Source of the DNA: Nocardioides kribbensis
GTDB lineage: Bacteria; Actinomycetota; Actinomycetes; Propionibacteriales; Nocardioidaceae
Reading direction: 5' to 3'
Assembly: GCF_015070375.1 (NCBI RefSeq)
Contig: NZ_JADCLL010000002.1
Coordinates: forward strand, 372,001 to 436,000
DNA: 64,000 bases
The notes below the pieces were generated by a model, which searched no databases, was not told where the DNA came from, and worked only from the letters and a program-made list of their open reading frames with translations. Below, in pieces: positions 47,083 through 54,896 of this stretch (within the stretch, counting starts at the first letter, position 1; each line of letters begins with the position of its first letter). A program made the position numbers and the translations under genes.

Positions 47083-48738
47083 TCAGGCGCCGAGGGCGGC
47101 GGAGACGACGTCGCGGGCCTCGGCCTGCACCTGGGCGAGGTGGTCGGGGCCCTGGAAGGACTCGGCGTAGATCTTGTAGACGTCCTCCGTGCCCGACGGG
47201 CGCGCGGCGAACCACGCCGAATCCGTGGTCACCTTGAGCCCGCCGATGGCGGCGCCGTTGCCGGGGGCCTCGGTGAGCTTGGCGGTGATCTCCTCCCCGG
47301 CCAGGGTGGTGGCGGTGACGTCGTCGGGGGAGAGCGCGGCGAGCGCGGCCTTCTGCTCGCGGGTGGCGGGGGCGTCGATGCGGGCGTAGGCGGGGTCGCC
47401 GTGCTGCGCGACGAGGTCGGCGTAGTGCTGCGAGGGGGTCCTGCCGCTGGTGGCGAGGATCTCCGAGGCCAGCAGGCAGAGGATGAGGCCGTCCTTGTCG
47501 GTGGTCCAGGCCGAGCCGTCGCGTCGCAGGAACGACGCCCCGGCCGACTCCTCACCGCCGAAGCCGAAGGAGCCGTCGAGCAGCCCGGGCACGAACCACT
47601 TGAAGCCCACCGGCACCTCCACCAGCGGCGTGCCGATCGAGGCCGCGACCCGGTCGATCATCGACGACGACACCAGCGTCTTGCCGATGCGTGCCGAGGC
47701 CGGCCAGTCGGGGCGCGCGCCGCCGAAGAGCTGGCCGATGGCGACGGCGAGGAAGTGGTTGGGGTTCATCAGGCCGGCGTCGGGGGTGACGATGCCGTGG
47801 CGGTCGGCGTCGGCGTCGTTGCCGGTGGCGATGTCGTAGGCGTCCTTCTGCGCGACCAGCGAGGCCATCGCCGAGGGCGAGGAGCAGTCCATGCGGATCT
47901 TGCCGTCCCAGTCGAGGGTCATGAAGCGCCAGGTGGCGTCGACCAGCGGGTTGACCACGGTGAGGTCGAGGCCGTGGCGCTCGGCGATCTCGCCCCAGTA
48001 GTGCACCGCCGCGCCGCCGAGCGGGTCGGCGCCGATGCGCACGCCCGCGGAGCGGATCGCCTCGAGGTCGACCACCTGGGGCAGGTCGTCGACGTAGCCG
48101 CCCAGGAAGTCGTACGTCGACACCGCCGCCCGCGCCCGCGCGAAGGGCACGCGGCGCACGTCGTGCAGCCCCGCGGCGATCAGCTGGTTGGCGCGCGCGG
48201 CGATGACCTTCGTGGCGTCGGAGTCGGCGGGCCCGCCGTGGGGCGGGTTGTACTTGAAGCCGCCGTCGGCCGGCGGGTTGTGCGAGGGGGTCACGACGAT
48301 GCCGTCGGCCAGGCCCGGCCCGCTCGTGCGGCCCCGGTTGGCGCGCAGGATCGCGTGGGAGACCGCGGGGGTGGGGGTGTAGGCGTCGCGGTCGTCGACG
48401 AGCACGGTGACGTCGTTGGCCACCAGGACCTCCAGCGCGGTGGCCCAGGCCGGCTCGGAGAGGCCGTGGGTGTCGCGGCCGATGAAGAGCGGGCCGTCGT
48501 AGCCCTGCTCGCGGCGGTAGTCGCAGATCGCCTGGGTCGTGGCCAGGATGTGCGCCTCGTTGAACGACGTCTTGAGCGAGGACCCGCGGTGCCCGGAGGT
48601 GCCGAAGGCGACCTGCTGGTCGACGTCGTCGGGGTCGGGCTCGCCGGTGTAGTAGGCGGTGACGAGGTGGGCGACGTCGACGAGGTCGGCGGGCTCGGCG
48701 GGCTGTCCGGCGCGGGGGCTGCTCATGGGGCTCATCAT
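47083..48738 (-). CDS. pgm: Phosphoglucomutase (alpha-D-glucose-specific)
   Basis: A 551-residue enzyme interconverting glucose 1- and 6-phosphate. The phosphoserine loop is IVVTPSHNPPADGG, the Mg-binding loop TGNDADADRHG, the sugar-specificity loop FGFGGEESAGASF and the phosphate-binding loop ARPSGTEDVYKIYAE. The N-terminal QVAFGTSGHRGSS is also typical. Full length for the family. Three starts are possible at M1, M2 and M5; all lie within 12 nt. It links glycogen/trehalose and cell-wall sugar metabolism to glycolysis and has no functional tie to its neighbours. Confidence 0.95.
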   Translation of the reverse strand: MMSPMSSPRAGQPAEPADLVDVAHLVTAYYTGEPDPDDVDQQVAFGTSGHRGSSLKTSFNEAHILATTQAICDYRREQGYDGPLFIGRDTHGLSEPAWATALEVLVANDVTVLVDDRDAYTPTPAVSHAILRANRGRTSGPGLADGIVVTPSHNPPADGGFKYNPPHGGPADSDATKVIAARANQLIAAGLHDVRRVPFARARAAVSTYDFLGGYVDDLPQVVDLEAIRSAGVRIGADPLGGAAVHYWGEIAERHGLDLTVVNPLVDATWRFMTLDWDGKIRMDCSSPSAMASLVAQKDAYDIATGNDADADRHGIVTPDAGLMNPNHFLAVAIGQLFGGARPDWPASARIGKTLVSSSMIDRVAASIGTPLVEVPVGFKWFVPGLLDGSFGFGGEESAGASFLRRDGSAWTTDKDGLILCLLASEILATSGRTPSQHYADLVAQHGDPAYARIDAPATREQKAALAALSPDDVTATTLAGEEITAKLTEAPGNGAAIGGLKVTTDSAWFAARPSGTEDVYKIYAESFQGPDHLAQVQAEARDVVSAALGA

Positions 48739-48775
48739 GGCCTCGAAAGCCCAGCGGGGGCACCACCCCTCGGCC

Positions 48776-48781
48776 TACGAT
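48776..48781 (+). promoter_or_regulatory. Leaderless -10 element (TACGAT)
   Basis: TACGAT ends 6 nt before the ATG at 48788, the start of a 70-codon frame coupled to the propeller-like membrane protein. Confidence 0.4.
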
Positions 48782-48787
48782 CGCTCC

Positions 48788-49000
48788 ATGTCGTCACTCC
48801 AGTCACACGCGTCCCACGGGGGCGGCGTGGTCGACGGAGTGACTGGCGGAGTGACTGGCGGTGTCGCTGGCGGGGCGACCGGCGGGTTGACGAGGGGTAC
48901 GACGGGCCGGGTGGCGGGCGGCGCCGACGCCGGCCGGGTCGCTCACCGGGTCGCTCACGTGGTCACGGGCGCGGTGCGTCGCGGGGGTCCGGGGGCGTGA
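48788..49000 (+). CDS. Small Gly/Val-rich leader protein coupled to the next gene
   Basis: A 70-residue frame made largely of the repeats VTGGVTGGVAGGATGG and RVAHRVAHVV. It begins 6 nt after TACGAT, the leaderless promoter pattern, and its TGA overlaps the GTG of the next gene by 4 nt, like real coupled genes in this window. No homologue comes to mind and low complexity is a warning. It could be a short translated leader that delivers ribosomes to the downstream gene. Real-gene status is uncertain. Confidence 0.4.
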   Translation: MSSLQSHASHGGGVVDGVTGGVTGGVAGGATGGLTRGTTGRVAGGADAGRVAHRVAHVVTGAVRRGGPGA

Positions 49001-50826
49001 GGCACCAGCGCACGGCCGCCCTCGTCGGGGTGGCCGTCCTGTGGCTCGCCCTGGGCCCGTGGGTGCTGCTGCTCGCGCTGGCGAGCCTGCTCCACCCGGC
49101 GGTGCGCGCCTGGCTGCGACCGACCCCGCGGGTCGCCGCGGCGTGGGTCGGCGCGGTGGCCGCGGCCGTCGGCATCGCGGTGGTCGCCCCCGCCGGCTGG
49201 CTGCCTGTGCCGCCCGGGCCGGGCGCGCTGGTGACCCCGGCCTACGTCGGGCGACCCGTCGCCGCCCAGCCGCCGCTCGACGTCGCGGGCGGGCCGGGCC
49301 CGCGCGGGGAGTCGCCCGGGGTGACCTCGCGCTGGTTCGGCTGGGGCGGGCGCTGCTGGGGCGTCACCGCGGCCGGCGACGCGCTGCTCGCGCGCTGCGG
49401 CTCGACCCTCCGACTGGTCGGCGCCGACTCGCTGCGCGCTCGCGACACCCTCGACCTGGCCGCCGGAGGAGCCGGCGAGTCCGACTCTGCGGGCGGGTCC
49501 GACGGGGCGGCGGAGGAGCCCGCGGGCGCCTGCGCCTCGGCCTTCGCCACCACTTCCTCCGTGGCCTCCGTGCTCGGTGCCGGGGGCTCCGGCGCGGGCT
49601 CCGGGGGTGCGGCCGCGGGCGACGGCGGCGAGGCCGCTGGTGACGACGCCGCTGGGGACCTCCCGGCCACCGCCGACGGCACGGGCGCCGTGGTGCCGAC
49701 CCTCGACCGGCGGGTGCTGGTCGTGGCGATCGGCGACGACGGGGGCGAGCTCACGGTGGTGCGCGACGTCGACGTCTCCGCCGCCGTGCCCGCCGGCGAC
49801 TGCCTGGTCTCCGCCGCCGCGGCCGGCGGGCCGACGGGCGTGAGCGGCGGCGGCGGCGGGCGGCTGTGGTTCGTCACCCGCGACGGCCGCGTCGGCGTCG
49901 TCGACCCCGACGGCACCGTGCGCACCACCGACCTCGGCGAGACCGTCGGGCAGCCGCTCGTGGTCGCGCCCGCAGGTGGCTCTGCGGGCGGCTCGGCTGG
50001 CGACGCCGCGGGCGCCGCAGGAGGCACGACCGGCGGGTCGGCGGCCTCGCCCAGCGGTCCGGGCGGCGGCGCGGCGGGCGGATCGGCCGGCGGCTCGACC
50101 GGCGGATCGGCCGGCACCGCGGGGAGCGAGGTGCTCGTGAGCAGCACGGCCGCGACGTACCGCCTCGCGCTGCGCGGCGGGCGCCCCGCCGTGGTGTGGC
50201 GCGCGGCCTACGACCGCGGCCAGGAGGTCAAGGACGGGCAGCCCGACCAGGGCACCGGCACGCCGCCGGTGCCGCTGGCCGGCGGGCTGGTCGCCCTCAC
50301 CGACAACGCAGAGCCGCGGATGCACCTGCGCGTGCTCGACGCGCGCAGCGGCTCCGAGGTCTGCTCGGCGGCGCTCTTCGAGGACGACCACAGCGCCACC
50401 CGCGGCCCGCTGGTCTCGGTGGGCCGCGGGGTCGTGGTCGCCAACACCGCCGGCTCCTCGGGTTGGTCGCCGACCCTGCTCGGCCGCGCGCCCAGCGGCG
50501 GCGTGGCCCGCGTCGACGTCGTCGACGGCGAGTGCGTGGAGCGTTGGAGCACCGACCTGGTCGCCCCGTCGGCCGGCGCCGTGGTCTCGCCGGTGACCGG
50601 GCTGGTCTACCTGCCGACCAAGCGGCGCAGCTGGTGGGGCGCCGACGCGTGGTACCTCACCGCCGTCGAGGCCGCCACCGGCCACACCGCCTTCGGCGTG
50701 CGCCTGGGCCTCGGCCCCCTCGTCGACCCCGCCGACCCCACCGGCTCCCCGGTGGCTCTCGGCCCCGACGGCGCGGCCTACGTCGGCACCCGTGGCGGCC
50801 TCGTCCGCGTCCGCGACGCCGACTGA
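48997..50826 (+). CDS. Membrane-anchored beta-propeller-like (PQQ-like) protein
   Basis: A 609-residue protein. Two N-terminal hydrophobic segments (VGVAVLWLALGPWVLLLALA and AAWVGAVAAAVGIAVVAPAG) anchor it; the rest is outside and looks like a repeat-propeller: LWFVTRDGRVGVVDPDG, HLRVLDARSGSEVCSAALFE, GLVYLPTKRRSWWG and AAYVGTRGGLVRV near the end. Three Gly/Ala/Ser-rich inserts (about 160-180, 190-230 and 325-375) interrupt the propeller. Cysteines (RCWG, ARCGS, DCLVS, VCSAA, ECVER) may form disulphides. The GTG overlaps the small leader frame. Role unknown; it may be a cell-surface binding protein. Confidence 0.7.
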   Translation: MRHQRTAALVGVAVLWLALGPWVLLLALASLLHPAVRAWLRPTPRVAAAWVGAVAAAVGIAVVAPAGWLPVPPGPGALVTPAYVGRPVAAQPPLDVAGGPGPRGESPGVTSRWFGWGGRCWGVTAAGDALLARCGSTLRLVGADSLRARDTLDLAAGGAGESDSAGGSDGAAEEPAGACASAFATTSSVASVLGAGGSGAGSGGAAAGDGGEAAGDDAAGDLPATADGTGAVVPTLDRRVLVVAIGDDGGELTVVRDVDVSAAVPAGDCLVSAAAAGGPTGVSGGGGGRLWFVTRDGRVGVVDPDGTVRTTDLGETVGQPLVVAPAGGSAGGSAGDAAGAAGGTTGGSAASPSGPGGGAAGGSAGGSTGGSAGTAGSEVLVSSTAATYRLALRGGRPAVVWRAAYDRGQEVKDGQPDQGTGTPPVPLAGGLVALTDNAEPRMHLRVLDARSGSEVCSAALFEDDHSATRGPLVSVGRGVVVANTAGSSGWSPTLLGRAPSGGVARVDVVDGECVERWSTDLVAPSAGAVVSPVTGLVYLPTKRRSWWGADAWYLTAVEAATGHTAFGVRLGLGPLVDPADPTGSPVALGPDGAAYVGTRGGLVRVRDAD

Positions 50827-50873
50827 GCCGTCGGCCGCCGTGCGGACCGGGATCGGGCTGGCCGGGTGGGCGG

Positions 50874-51809
50874 TCAGGGGTAGGTGATGCCGGTGGCCCG
50901 CTCGCTGACCTCCCACAGCCGGCGCTGGGCGTCGGCGTCGTGGGAGAGGGCGTTGCTGGTGACGACCTGGGGGGCGCCGCCGAGCTCGCCGAGCCCGCTC
51001 GGCCCGCAGTACGTCGAGCCCGGCAGGTCCGCCGTGGTCGCCATCAGCGTCGGCCAGGCGCCCGCGGCGGCCGACTGCGAGACCGCCCGCGTGGCGCCGC
51101 CGAGGATGGAGGCGAGGCCGCCGCTGGCCCGGCCGACCGCGCCGTTGGCCACCAGGTGGGTGCCCGCGAAGCCGGGGTGGGCCGCCAGCGCCTTGACCGG
51201 CAGGCCGGCCTCGCGGGCGCGCCGGTCGAGCTCGTAGGTGAAGAGCAGGTTGGCCAGCTTGGTCTGGCCGTAGACCAGCCAGCGGCTGTAGCGCCCGGAG
51301 GTGTCGCGGGGGTCGCCGAGCGGGGCGCGGCGCGCCATCCGGTGACCGAGGGAGGAGACGGCGACGACGCGGGCCTCGCCGCTGGCCACCAGCTGGGGCA
51401 GCAGCAGGCCGGTGAGCAGGAAGGGGCCGAGGTGGTTGGTGGCCAGCTGCAGCTCGAAGCCGTCGGCGGTGCGGGTCCGCGGGGTGGCCATGACCCCGGC
51501 GTTGTTGACCAGCGCGTGGATCGGCCCGAGGCGGGAGGCCTCGGTGGCGGCGCGGCGCACCGAGGCCAGGTCGGCCACGTCGAGCACGAGCCGCTCCACG
51601 CGGGGCTCGCTCACCTCGGCGCGGATGAGCCGGTCGGTCTCGGCCAGCTTCGACTCGGTGCGCCCGGCGAGCACGACGCGGGCGCCGCGGCGGGCCAGCT
51701 CGAGGGCGGTGTGGTGGCCCAGTCCACCGGCGCTGGTGCCGGTCACGACGATCGTGCGCCCGGCCTGGTCGGGGATGTCGGCGAGGCGCCAGGTGTCGGT
51801 GGCGGTCAT
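50874..51809 (-). CDS. Short-chain dehydrogenase/reductase (SDR) family protein
   Basis: A 311-residue classical SDR. The cofactor loop is VVTGTSAGGLGHHTALELAR (the usual TGxxxGxG reads TGTSAGGLG), LVNNAGVMATP follows, the serine strand is VVAVSSLGHRMAR, and the catalytic pair is in YGQTKLAN (YxxxK). The length and C-terminal SILGGATRAVSQSAAAG segment resemble the retinol-dehydrogenase/protochlorophyllide-reductase-like group. GGAG lies 7 nt before the ATG. It is alone, convergent with the propeller-like gene. Substrate unknown. Confidence 0.88.
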   Translation of the reverse strand: MTATDTWRLADIPDQAGRTIVVTGTSAGGLGHHTALELARRGARVVLAGRTESKLAETDRLIRAEVSEPRVERLVLDVADLASVRRAATEASRLGPIHALVNNAGVMATPRTRTADGFELQLATNHLGPFLLTGLLLPQLVASGEARVVAVSSLGHRMARRAPLGDPRDTSGRYSRWLVYGQTKLANLLFTYELDRRAREAGLPVKALAAHPGFAGTHLVANGAVGRASGGLASILGGATRAVSQSAAAGAWPTLMATTADLPGSTYCGPSGLGELGGAPQVVTSNALSHDADAQRRLWEVSERATGITYP

Positions 51810-51891
51810 GGGGTCTCCGGGCTCTGTGCGGGGCTGGGTGTCGGGCTGGTCGGGGTGGTGCCGGTCGTGGTGGGGCTGGGAGGGCGGGTGC

Positions 51892-52040
51892 GGGGATCTC
51901 GAGACGGTCGCTGGCGCTCCCTCCTCGATCGCCGTGGGGTGCCGGTGCGTGGCTCCCTCCTCGATCGCTGCGGGTGCCGGTGCGTGGCGCTCCTCGATCG
52001 CCGTGGTCGCCGGTGTGTGGCTCGCTCCTCGATCGCCGGG
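51892..52040. repeat. Degenerate palindromic repeat cluster, intergenic
   Basis: About four imperfect units recur: TCTCGAGACGGTCGCTGGCG..CTCCTCGATCGCC, then CTCCCTCCTCGATCGC, GCGCTCCTCGATCGCC and CTCGCTCCTCGATCGCC, separated by GGTGCCGGTGCGTGG spacers. They resemble the units inside the CitE-like gene but with GATCG in place of CAACC. Located between SDR and DinB-like genes. Confidence 0.7.
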
Positions 52041-52073
52041 GAGGCGTCGGTCGTCGCGGGGTGACGACGCGGG

Positions 52074-52913
52074 TCAGGGGGTGGTGGCGATGCGGGCGAG
52101 GAGGGTCTCGGCGAGGTCGGCGTCGCCCTCGACGACCAGCCGCCCGTCGGCGCGCAGGCCGGCGAGGGTCTCGGTGCCGTGCAGGCGGCCCCCGGCGAGG
52201 CGCACGAAGGTGCCGCGGTCGGTGCGCAGCCGCAGGGTCGGGTCGGCGGGGGCGGCGTCGAGGCGGTGGCCGCGGCCGTCCTCGCCGATCCCGAAGGCCT
52301 TCGGCGCGTGGCCCTCCAGCTCCAGGACCAGCGTCGTGCCGGGGGCGGCGCCGGCGCGCTTGGCCAGCACGAAGCCGAGGCCGTCGGAGAGGTAGTCGGC
52401 GGTGTGCACCGCGGCCGGGGAGTCCTCGCCGCCGGGGCGCCCGACCGCGTCGCGCACGTCCTGCTCGTGCAGCCACACGTCGAGCGGGCGGTTGCGCAGC
52501 AGCGTGCGCCAGTCCCAGGGCATGCCGCCGAAAGCCACGTCGGGTCGCGCCGAGGCGTCGGTGGGCGGGTGCTCCTGCAGCCACGCGTGGCGGGTGGCCG
52601 TGGCGCGGCGGATCTCGTCGACGAGGGCCGCGGGCTGCGTCGTCCGCCGGTTGACCACGCCGATCTCGGTGTAGTGGCCCATCACGCCGCGCGCGTGGGC
52701 GGGCTCGCCGACCTCGGCGGTCTCCTCCTCGCCCGTGGCGAGCACGGTCTCGAGGTGGGCGACGTGGGCGGCCACGGCGCGCACGTCCCATCCGGGCAGC
52801 GCCGTGGGGCGCTCCCAGTCCTCGGGGGAGAGGGAGTCGAGCAGCGTGGTGAGGTCCTCGACGGCGCTCCACCACACGGCGACCCACCCGGCCAGCAGCT
52901 CACGGTCGTCCAT
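52074..52913 (-). CDS. Maleylpyruvate isomerase/DinB-family (mycothiol-type) protein
   Basis: A 279-residue protein of the TIGR03083 type. The N-terminal four-helix DinB bundle carries the metal histidine region DVRAVAAHVAHLETVL, with PLDVWLHEQDVRDAVG as the second histidine block. The C-terminal domain resembles an SCP2-like or mycothiol-isomerase C-terminal lobe (GDADLAETLLARIA). Some members use mycothiol as cofactor, which fits an actinobacterium. The ATG has TAGGGT 6 nt upstream. No aromatic-degradation genes adjoin it, so its substrate is open. Confidence 0.82.
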   Translation of the reverse strand: MDDRELLAGWVAVWWSAVEDLTTLLDSLSPEDWERPTALPGWDVRAVAAHVAHLETVLATGEEETAEVGEPAHARGVMGHYTEIGVVNRRTTQPAALVDEIRRATATRHAWLQEHPPTDASARPDVAFGGMPWDWRTLLRNRPLDVWLHEQDVRDAVGRPGGEDSPAAVHTADYLSDGLGFVLAKRAGAAPGTTLVLELEGHAPKAFGIGEDGRGHRLDAAPADPTLRLRTDRGTFVRLAGGRLHGTETLAGLRADGRLVVEGDADLAETLLARIATTP

Positions 52914-52919
52914 GCCGTC

Positions 52920-52925
52920 ACCCTA
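52920..52925 (-). promoter_or_regulatory. Leaderless -10 element (TAGGGT) of the DinB-like gene
   Basis: On the minus strand TAGGGT lies 6 nt before the ATG at 52913. Confidence 0.4.
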
Positions 52926-52954
52926 GGGCCCGCCCGGTCGCCGGCCGGGACGCC

Positions 52955-54739
52955 TCAGCCCGTGAACCGTACGGCGAGCAGCGCCACGTCGTCGTCGTGG
53001 GCGTGGTCGCTGTCGTCGGCGGCGTCGGCCAGCACGGCGTCGAGGAAGTCGGGCAGCGCCAGCGCGTGGTGGCGCGCGGCGACGGCGGCGAGGCGGGCCA
53101 GGCCGGCGTCGATGCTCTCGCGGCGGCGCTCGATGAGGCCGTCGGTGTAGAGCAGCAGCGTGGAGCCCGCCTCCACCCGCGCGGTGTGCTCGCGGCGCTC
53201 GACGGTGGCGTCGACCCCCACCATGAGGTCGGCCGGCTCGGGGGCGAGCAGGCGGGCGGTGCCGTGGGGGTCGAGCAGCAGCGGCGGCACGTGGCCGGCG
53301 TTGGTCCAGCGCAGCACGGCGTCCCCGGGCCGGGCGCCGTCGCCGGTGTCGGGCTGCACCCACAGGTGCACCAGGGTGGCCATGCCCTCCACGCCCAGGT
53401 CGCGCATGGCGGCGTCGAGGCGCGAGACGTTCTGCGCGGTGGCGTCGCCGTGCGACCAGGTCAGCGCGCGCAGCATCGTGCGCAGCGTGCCCATGGTGGC
53501 GGCCGCGGCGACGTCGTGGCCCACGACGTCGCCGATCATCAGGCTCGTGGCACCCGAGGCGAGGGTGACGGCGTCGTACCAGTCGCCGCCCACCTGGTCG
53601 CGCTCGGCCGCGGGGCGGTAGCGCGCGGCGAGGCTGAGGGCGCCGCCCTCGGGCAGTCGTGGCAGCAGGGCCCGCTGCAGCGTCACCAGCGAGTCGGCCT
53701 GCGACCCGGTGAGCAGGGCGCGGCGGGCGGCCTGCGCGGTGTAGGCGGCGAGCGCGCCGAGGGTGACGAGCTCGTCGTCGGTGAGGACGCGCCGCTCCTC
53801 CCAGACCAGCGCCATCGCGCCGAGCACCTCGCCGCGCTCGACGAGCGGCCAGAAGCTGCGCGCCTGGCCGACCTGCTCGCTGTAGTCGAGGTCGGGGTAG
53901 CGGCGGTTCTGCGTCTCGGTGTCGGGGAAGCTGATCGCCCGCTGGTCCACCACGCTGTGCCCCACGGGGTTGGAGTCGTCGAGGCCCAGGGCGTGGTTGA
54001 GCCGCGCCGAGCCCCAGGTGTCGCCCGCGGGGCTGACGTAGCGCAGCATCCCCCGGGTCGCGGGCTGGGCCAGCGGCAGGTCGGCGGAGCGGATCGGGTC
54101 GTGGGCGTCGGTGACCCACAGGCCGGCGCGGATGCAGCCGAGCTGCTCCAGGGCGGTGCGCTGGAGCGCGGCGGCCACGTCGGTGAGGGTGAGGGTGGCC
54201 GAGAGGGCCTCGCTGAGCGCGAGCAGCACTCTGCTGCGGCTGGAGAGGTCGTGGGCGCGACGCGCCGACTCCGAGGCCAGCTCGCGCAGCCGGCGCTCCG
54301 ACAGCGCCGCCGAGCAGGCCGCGGCGACGTCCTCGAGCACCGCGAGGTCGTCGTCGCTCCAGGCCCGGGGCCGGTGGTCGATGGCGCACAGCGAGCCGAC
54401 CACGAGGCCGGCGTGGTCGGTGAGCGGCCAGCCGGCGTAGGCGATCACGTCGAGGTCGACGACCGCGCCGTTGCCGCGCAGCCGGTCGTCGAGGCGGGTG
54501 TCCTCGATGACCAGGGGGGAGGCGTCGGCCACGACGTACTGGCACACCGAGTGCGACAGCGGGGTCTCGCGCACGGCCTCGACCTCGGCCGGCAGGCCCA
54601 CGGCGCCGGGGAACCACTGCCGCTCGGGCTCGACCAGGGTCACCAGGGCCACCGGCACGTCGAGCAGGCGCTGCACCATGCGGGCATACGCGTCGTACGG
54701 CGCGGGGTCGAGGACCCCGGTCGTGACGACGCTGCTCAT
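52955..54739 (-). CDS. Two-GAF-domain SpoIIE/PP2C-type protein phosphatase
   Basis: A 594-residue signalling protein. A first GAF domain covers about 15-160 (ALVTLVEPERQWFPGAVGLP, TPLSHSVCQYVV, GSLCAIDHRPRAW), a second about 185-340 (DVAAALQRTALEQLG ... GAMALVWEERRVLTDDEL), and the SpoIIE phosphatase domain the rest, with metal-site segments RDQVGGDWYDAVTL, SLMIGDVVGHDVAAAATMG, TNAGHVPPLLL and LLLYTDGLIERR. Such proteins dephosphorylate anti-anti-sigma factors in response to light, redox or energy signals (family knowledge). GAGGAG lies about 10 nt before the ATG. No partner switch genes are nearby. Confidence 0.93.
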   Translation of the reverse strand: MSSVVTTGVLDPAPYDAYARMVQRLLDVPVALVTLVEPERQWFPGAVGLPAEVEAVRETPLSHSVCQYVVADASPLVIEDTRLDDRLRGNGAVVDLDVIAYAGWPLTDHAGLVVGSLCAIDHRPRAWSDDDLAVLEDVAAACSAALSERRLRELASESARRAHDLSSRSRVLLALSEALSATLTLTDVAAALQRTALEQLGCIRAGLWVTDAHDPIRSADLPLAQPATRGMLRYVSPAGDTWGSARLNHALGLDDSNPVGHSVVDQRAISFPDTETQNRRYPDLDYSEQVGQARSFWPLVERGEVLGAMALVWEERRVLTDDELVTLGALAAYTAQAARRALLTGSQADSLVTLQRALLPRLPEGGALSLAARYRPAAERDQVGGDWYDAVTLASGATSLMIGDVVGHDVAAAATMGTLRTMLRALTWSHGDATAQNVSRLDAAMRDLGVEGMATLVHLWVQPDTGDGARPGDAVLRWTNAGHVPPLLLDPHGTARLLAPEPADLMVGVDATVERREHTARVEAGSTLLLYTDGLIERRRESIDAGLARLAAVAARHHALALPDFLDAVLADAADDSDHAHDDDVALLAVRFTG

Positions 54740-54883
54740 CGGCGGGGTCTCCTCGGTGTGGACAGGGTCGACGGTACCGCCTGCCGAGCCTCTCACCTGC
54801 GTCTTCGGCGGTTCTCCCCAGGCTGGCCCGCACGCGCCCGGCGCCCTCCCCCGACCGTCGGGGCGCCCTCCTGCGCACCCTCC

Positions 54884-54889
54884 TAGGCT
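54884..54889 (+). promoter_or_regulatory. Leaderless -10 element (TAGGCT)
   Basis: TAGGCT ends 7 nt before the ATG of the thioredoxin-NHL gene at 54897. Confidence 0.4.
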
Positions 54890-54896
54890 GGAGCCC

